This document shows positions 62,792 to 64,000 of a DNA stretch of 64,000 bases, in pieces (within the stretch, counting starts at the first letter, position 1; each line of letters opens with the position of its first letter). The DNA is from Candidatus Thiodiazotropha endoloripes (GTDB lineage Bacteria; Pseudomonadota; Gammaproteobacteria; Chromatiales; Chromatiaceae): contig LVKA01000021.1 in NCBI GenBank assembly GCA_001709035.1, forward strand, positions 248,001-312,000, in the 5' to 3' direction. The notes under the pieces were generated by a model that made no database searches, had not been told where the DNA came from, and saw nothing but the letters and a program-made list of their open reading frames with translations. The translations under genes were made by a program, and so were the position numbers.

Positions 62792-63172
62792 TCACAATGG
62801 CTCACTTACTGTTGCGGTATAGTGCTGAAGACGTTGGTAGATCTCATTTGGTATATCTCCTTCGCACCATACACCGGTTAGCGATTTCCTAAATTTAGCG
62901 TTCTGCCTAGCCATGGCCTCAATGCGCTCTATAAATTGCTGACTGTGCAGAACGATGAGATCTTCCAAAGGGCCCGCAGCCACGTTTGCCAGAATGAGAT
63001 CATTTGGTGCGGCCTCAACTAGGGCCAATATAAGAGGCCAGCCTTCTTCAGGAGAATTAGTCACCGTTTCATTGACTTGCTCCCACGCCCAATATAGCTC
63101 GCTATTGGCTTTTGTGTCTGTGTGATATTCGATCCATCGTTGTACGAGTAAATTTTCGTCAGAAGTCTCCAT
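62792..63172 (-). CDS. Hypothetical protein, DUF6869-like
   Basis: 126 residues: WIEYHTDTKANSELYWAWEQVN, EEGWPLILALVEAAPNDLILANVAAGPLEDLI-type sequence and a final KSLTGVWCEGDIPNEIYQRL. This matches my memory of a small all-helical family of unknown function (DUF6869) often found as single-gene cassettes. The ATG lies 11 bases after the attC box at 63183-63189, and the stop just before attC site C, so the gene fills a cassette of about 450 bp. Confidence 0.65.
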   Translation of the reverse strand: METSDENLLVQRWIEYHTDTKANSELYWAWEQVNETVTNSPEEGWPLILALVEAAPNDLILANVAAGPLEDLIVLHSQQFIERIEAMARQNAKFRKSLTGVWCEGDIPNEIYQRLQHYTATVSEPL

Positions 63173-63182
63173 GTTTATATAC

Positions 63183-63251
63183 GCCTAACGCCCAACTCAG
63201 CGGTAAACCGGAGCAAAGGGCAGGTTTATCCGATGAAATTGATTGTTATCA
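63183..63251 (-). repeat. attC-like recombination site B
   Basis: On the minus strand: TGATAAC (63251-63245), inner arms CGGATAAACC and GGTTTACCG that pair except for one extra A (plus-strand T at about 63229), and GGGCGTTAGGC ending at 63183. GTTAGGC is the commonest attC end. The site lies 3' of the SLATT gene and 5' of the DUF6869-like gene. Confidence 0.65.
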
Positions 63252-63254
63252 GTT

Positions 63255-63821
63255 TTAATCATTACTTTTACGTAGTGCATTCGGCAACAGGTTATCAATC
63301 TCTTTGTCACTAAACGTAAGCTCCTCCATTTGATTTAGCGCTTTCGTTGCTTCTTGGTACGCTTTATCAATTGTTCTCGGTGATCCTTTGTAAATCTTAT
63401 GCAATTCTTTCTGAAGCTGATCTCTTCTATTAATTATATTCTCGTATTTTAAACTTCCCGCTCGTATGTCAGTTAACAAAGAAAGATAGCTTTCTCTTAT
63501 ATTCCATATAGCTATGGCAGCATCTGCATGTTTCTGGGCTATTCCACTGAGATCGTATTGTTTTACGTATGTATTCAAGATTGTGAGAATAAAGGAAAGA
63601 ATAGCAGCGGTAATTCCAATTTCTTTAGACTCCCCAAATACAGCCACCAATATTCCTGTAGTTGTAATGGCTGACAAAATAATTTGCCAAACTTTAATCC
63701 TATTTAAACGCTTGTTTAAAATGTCTGCGCATTTCTCATGCGTTTTATGGGACCAAGCAACTCGGCCAAAACACTCTCGTATTTGTTCTTCTATTACATT
63801 AACCTGAGAATTTTGTTCCAT
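63255..63821 (-). CDS. SLATT-domain two-TM protein (putative CBASS-type effector)
   Basis: 188 residues from the ATG at 63821, which overlaps the upstream gene's stop by 23 bases; a TTG 14 codons earlier is possible. Sequence: RECFGRVAWSHKTHEKCADIL, two membrane helices (VWQIILSAITTTGILVAVF and IGITAAILSFILTILNTYV) and a conserved YDLSGIAQKHADAAIAIWNIRE segment with RAGSLKYENIINRRDQLQKE. These are marks of SLATT proteins, two-helix membrane effectors tied to nucleotide-second-messenger defence systems. The adjacent end of a probable nucleotidyltransferase supports this. It sits just before attC site B. Confidence 0.78.
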   Translation of the reverse strand: MEQNSQVNVIEEQIRECFGRVAWSHKTHEKCADILNKRLNRIKVWQIILSAITTTGILVAVFGESKEIGITAAILSFILTILNTYVKQYDLSGIAQKHADAAIAIWNIRESYLSLLTDIRAGSLKYENIINRRDQLQKELHKIYKGSPRTIDKAYQEATKALNQMEELTFSDKEIDNLLPNALRKSND

Positions 63822-64000
63822 ATATTTCGCGCCATTTATTGTTTGCCGAATACGGCATTTCAACTGATTCGTACTTTATTGCCTCAACTGCAATGTTATA
63901 ACAACGAAGAGCTTTATATTCAAAGGGGCCTTTTCGCCAAACATACTGAGAACTTCCAGGTGCAAGCCAATAACTTTTATCAGGATCTTGATTCTTTAGA
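63799..64000 (-). CDS. C-terminal end of a probable nucleotidyltransferase (truncated by window)
   Basis: An open frame enters from the right edge and ends at TAA (63799-63801). The 66 visible residues include DPDKSYWLAPGSSQYVW, RKGPFEYKALRCYNIAVEA and the final NNKWREIYGTKFSG. A Trp-x-x-x-(F/Y)-Gly-x-x-F ending is common in SMODS/CD-NTase-type nucleotidyltransferases that partner SLATT proteins. The catalytic GS...DxD region lies outside the window, so this identification is inference from the ending and the neighbour. Confidence 0.5.
   Translation of the reverse strand, partial: LKNQDPDKSYWLAPGSSQYVWRKGPFEYKALRCYNIAVEAIKYESVEMPYSANNKWREIYGTKFSG

Noticed and set aside
1-64000. CRISPR array, rRNA or tRNA genes
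   Set aside because: No regularly spaced repeats of CRISPR size and no recognisable tRNA T-arm/acceptor or rRNA core sequence were seen by eye.

Overview
The window looks like chromosome of a gammaproteobacterium, most like a sulfur-oxidising or facultatively C1-using lineage of the Chromatiales/Sedimenticolaceae type (lucinid symbionts such as Candidatus Thiodiazotropha are a plausible match). This rests on gene content and remembered protein similarity only, since no search was run. Genes are densely packed with many ATGA or TGATG overlaps up to about 43.7 kb. After that the window becomes a patchwork of sensory genes, recombinases, IS debris, frameshifted genes and integron-like cassettes.

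Layout. (1) 0-16 kb, redox and transport: the 3' part of a TonB-dependent receptor; pabB; a four-gene minus-strand operon of the PQQ-dependent alcohol-oxidation ABC type (binding protein, YVTN propeller, ATPase, permease); a plus-strand NitT/TauT-type ABC transporter; a two-gene NAD-dependent formate dehydrogenase with fused NuoE/NuoF subunit; a porin. Together these suggest oxidation of alcohols or C1 compounds through formate. (2) 16.5-27.5 kb: a CysB-family regulator, then a TPR/GT41 glycosyltransferase, a pentapeptide-repeat protein, an Ldh2-type dehydrogenase, a NeuD-like acetyltransferase, a CapK/PaaK-like ligase, a methyltransferase, a sulfotransferase and a DegT aminotransferase, probably a surface-glycan or protein-modification island. 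(3) 28.2-33.2 kb: assimilatory sulfate reduction, cysJ-cysI-cysH-cysC. CysH lacks the cysteine pairs of APS reductases, so PAPS is its expected substrate; the nearby sulfotransferase would also use PAPS.

(4) 34.3-40.0 kb: a non-canonical phosphate operon. Five Pho-box half-sites at exact 11-bp spacing precede pstS, a PhoU protein fused to a degenerate low-molecular-weight phosphatase/ArsC-like domain, pstC, pstA and two divergent pstB genes. One PstB keeps LSGGQ but has lost the Q-loop Gln and H-loop His. The other keeps Walker A, Q-loop, Walker B and H-loop but has lost LSGGQ. This is the pattern expected of an asymmetric heterodimeric ATPase and is the most unusual system in the window. (5) 40.4-43.7 kb: an SDR / alpha-beta hydrolase / SRPBCC / AraC operon.

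(6) 44-57 kb: two uncharacterised ORFs separated by one in-frame TGA, a lone tyrosine recombinase, then a light and c-di-GMP module: a B12-binding MerR regulator divergent from a BLUF photoreceptor, which is coupled to a CheB-CheR-PAS-GGDEF-EAL protein and followed by a membrane PAS-GGDEF-EAL protein. (7) 57-64 kb: an internally deleted IS3-family element, a gene cut by it, another tyrosine recombinase, a truncated NADAR gene, an unknown secreted/membrane pair, and three attC-like sites bounding small cassettes. One cassette carries a SLATT two-TM protein behind the end of a probable nucleotidyltransferase (CBASS-like). A small palindromic MITE with CTAG flanks recurs as a complete copy and as fragments in the first half. 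No rRNA, tRNA or CRISPR array was seen.
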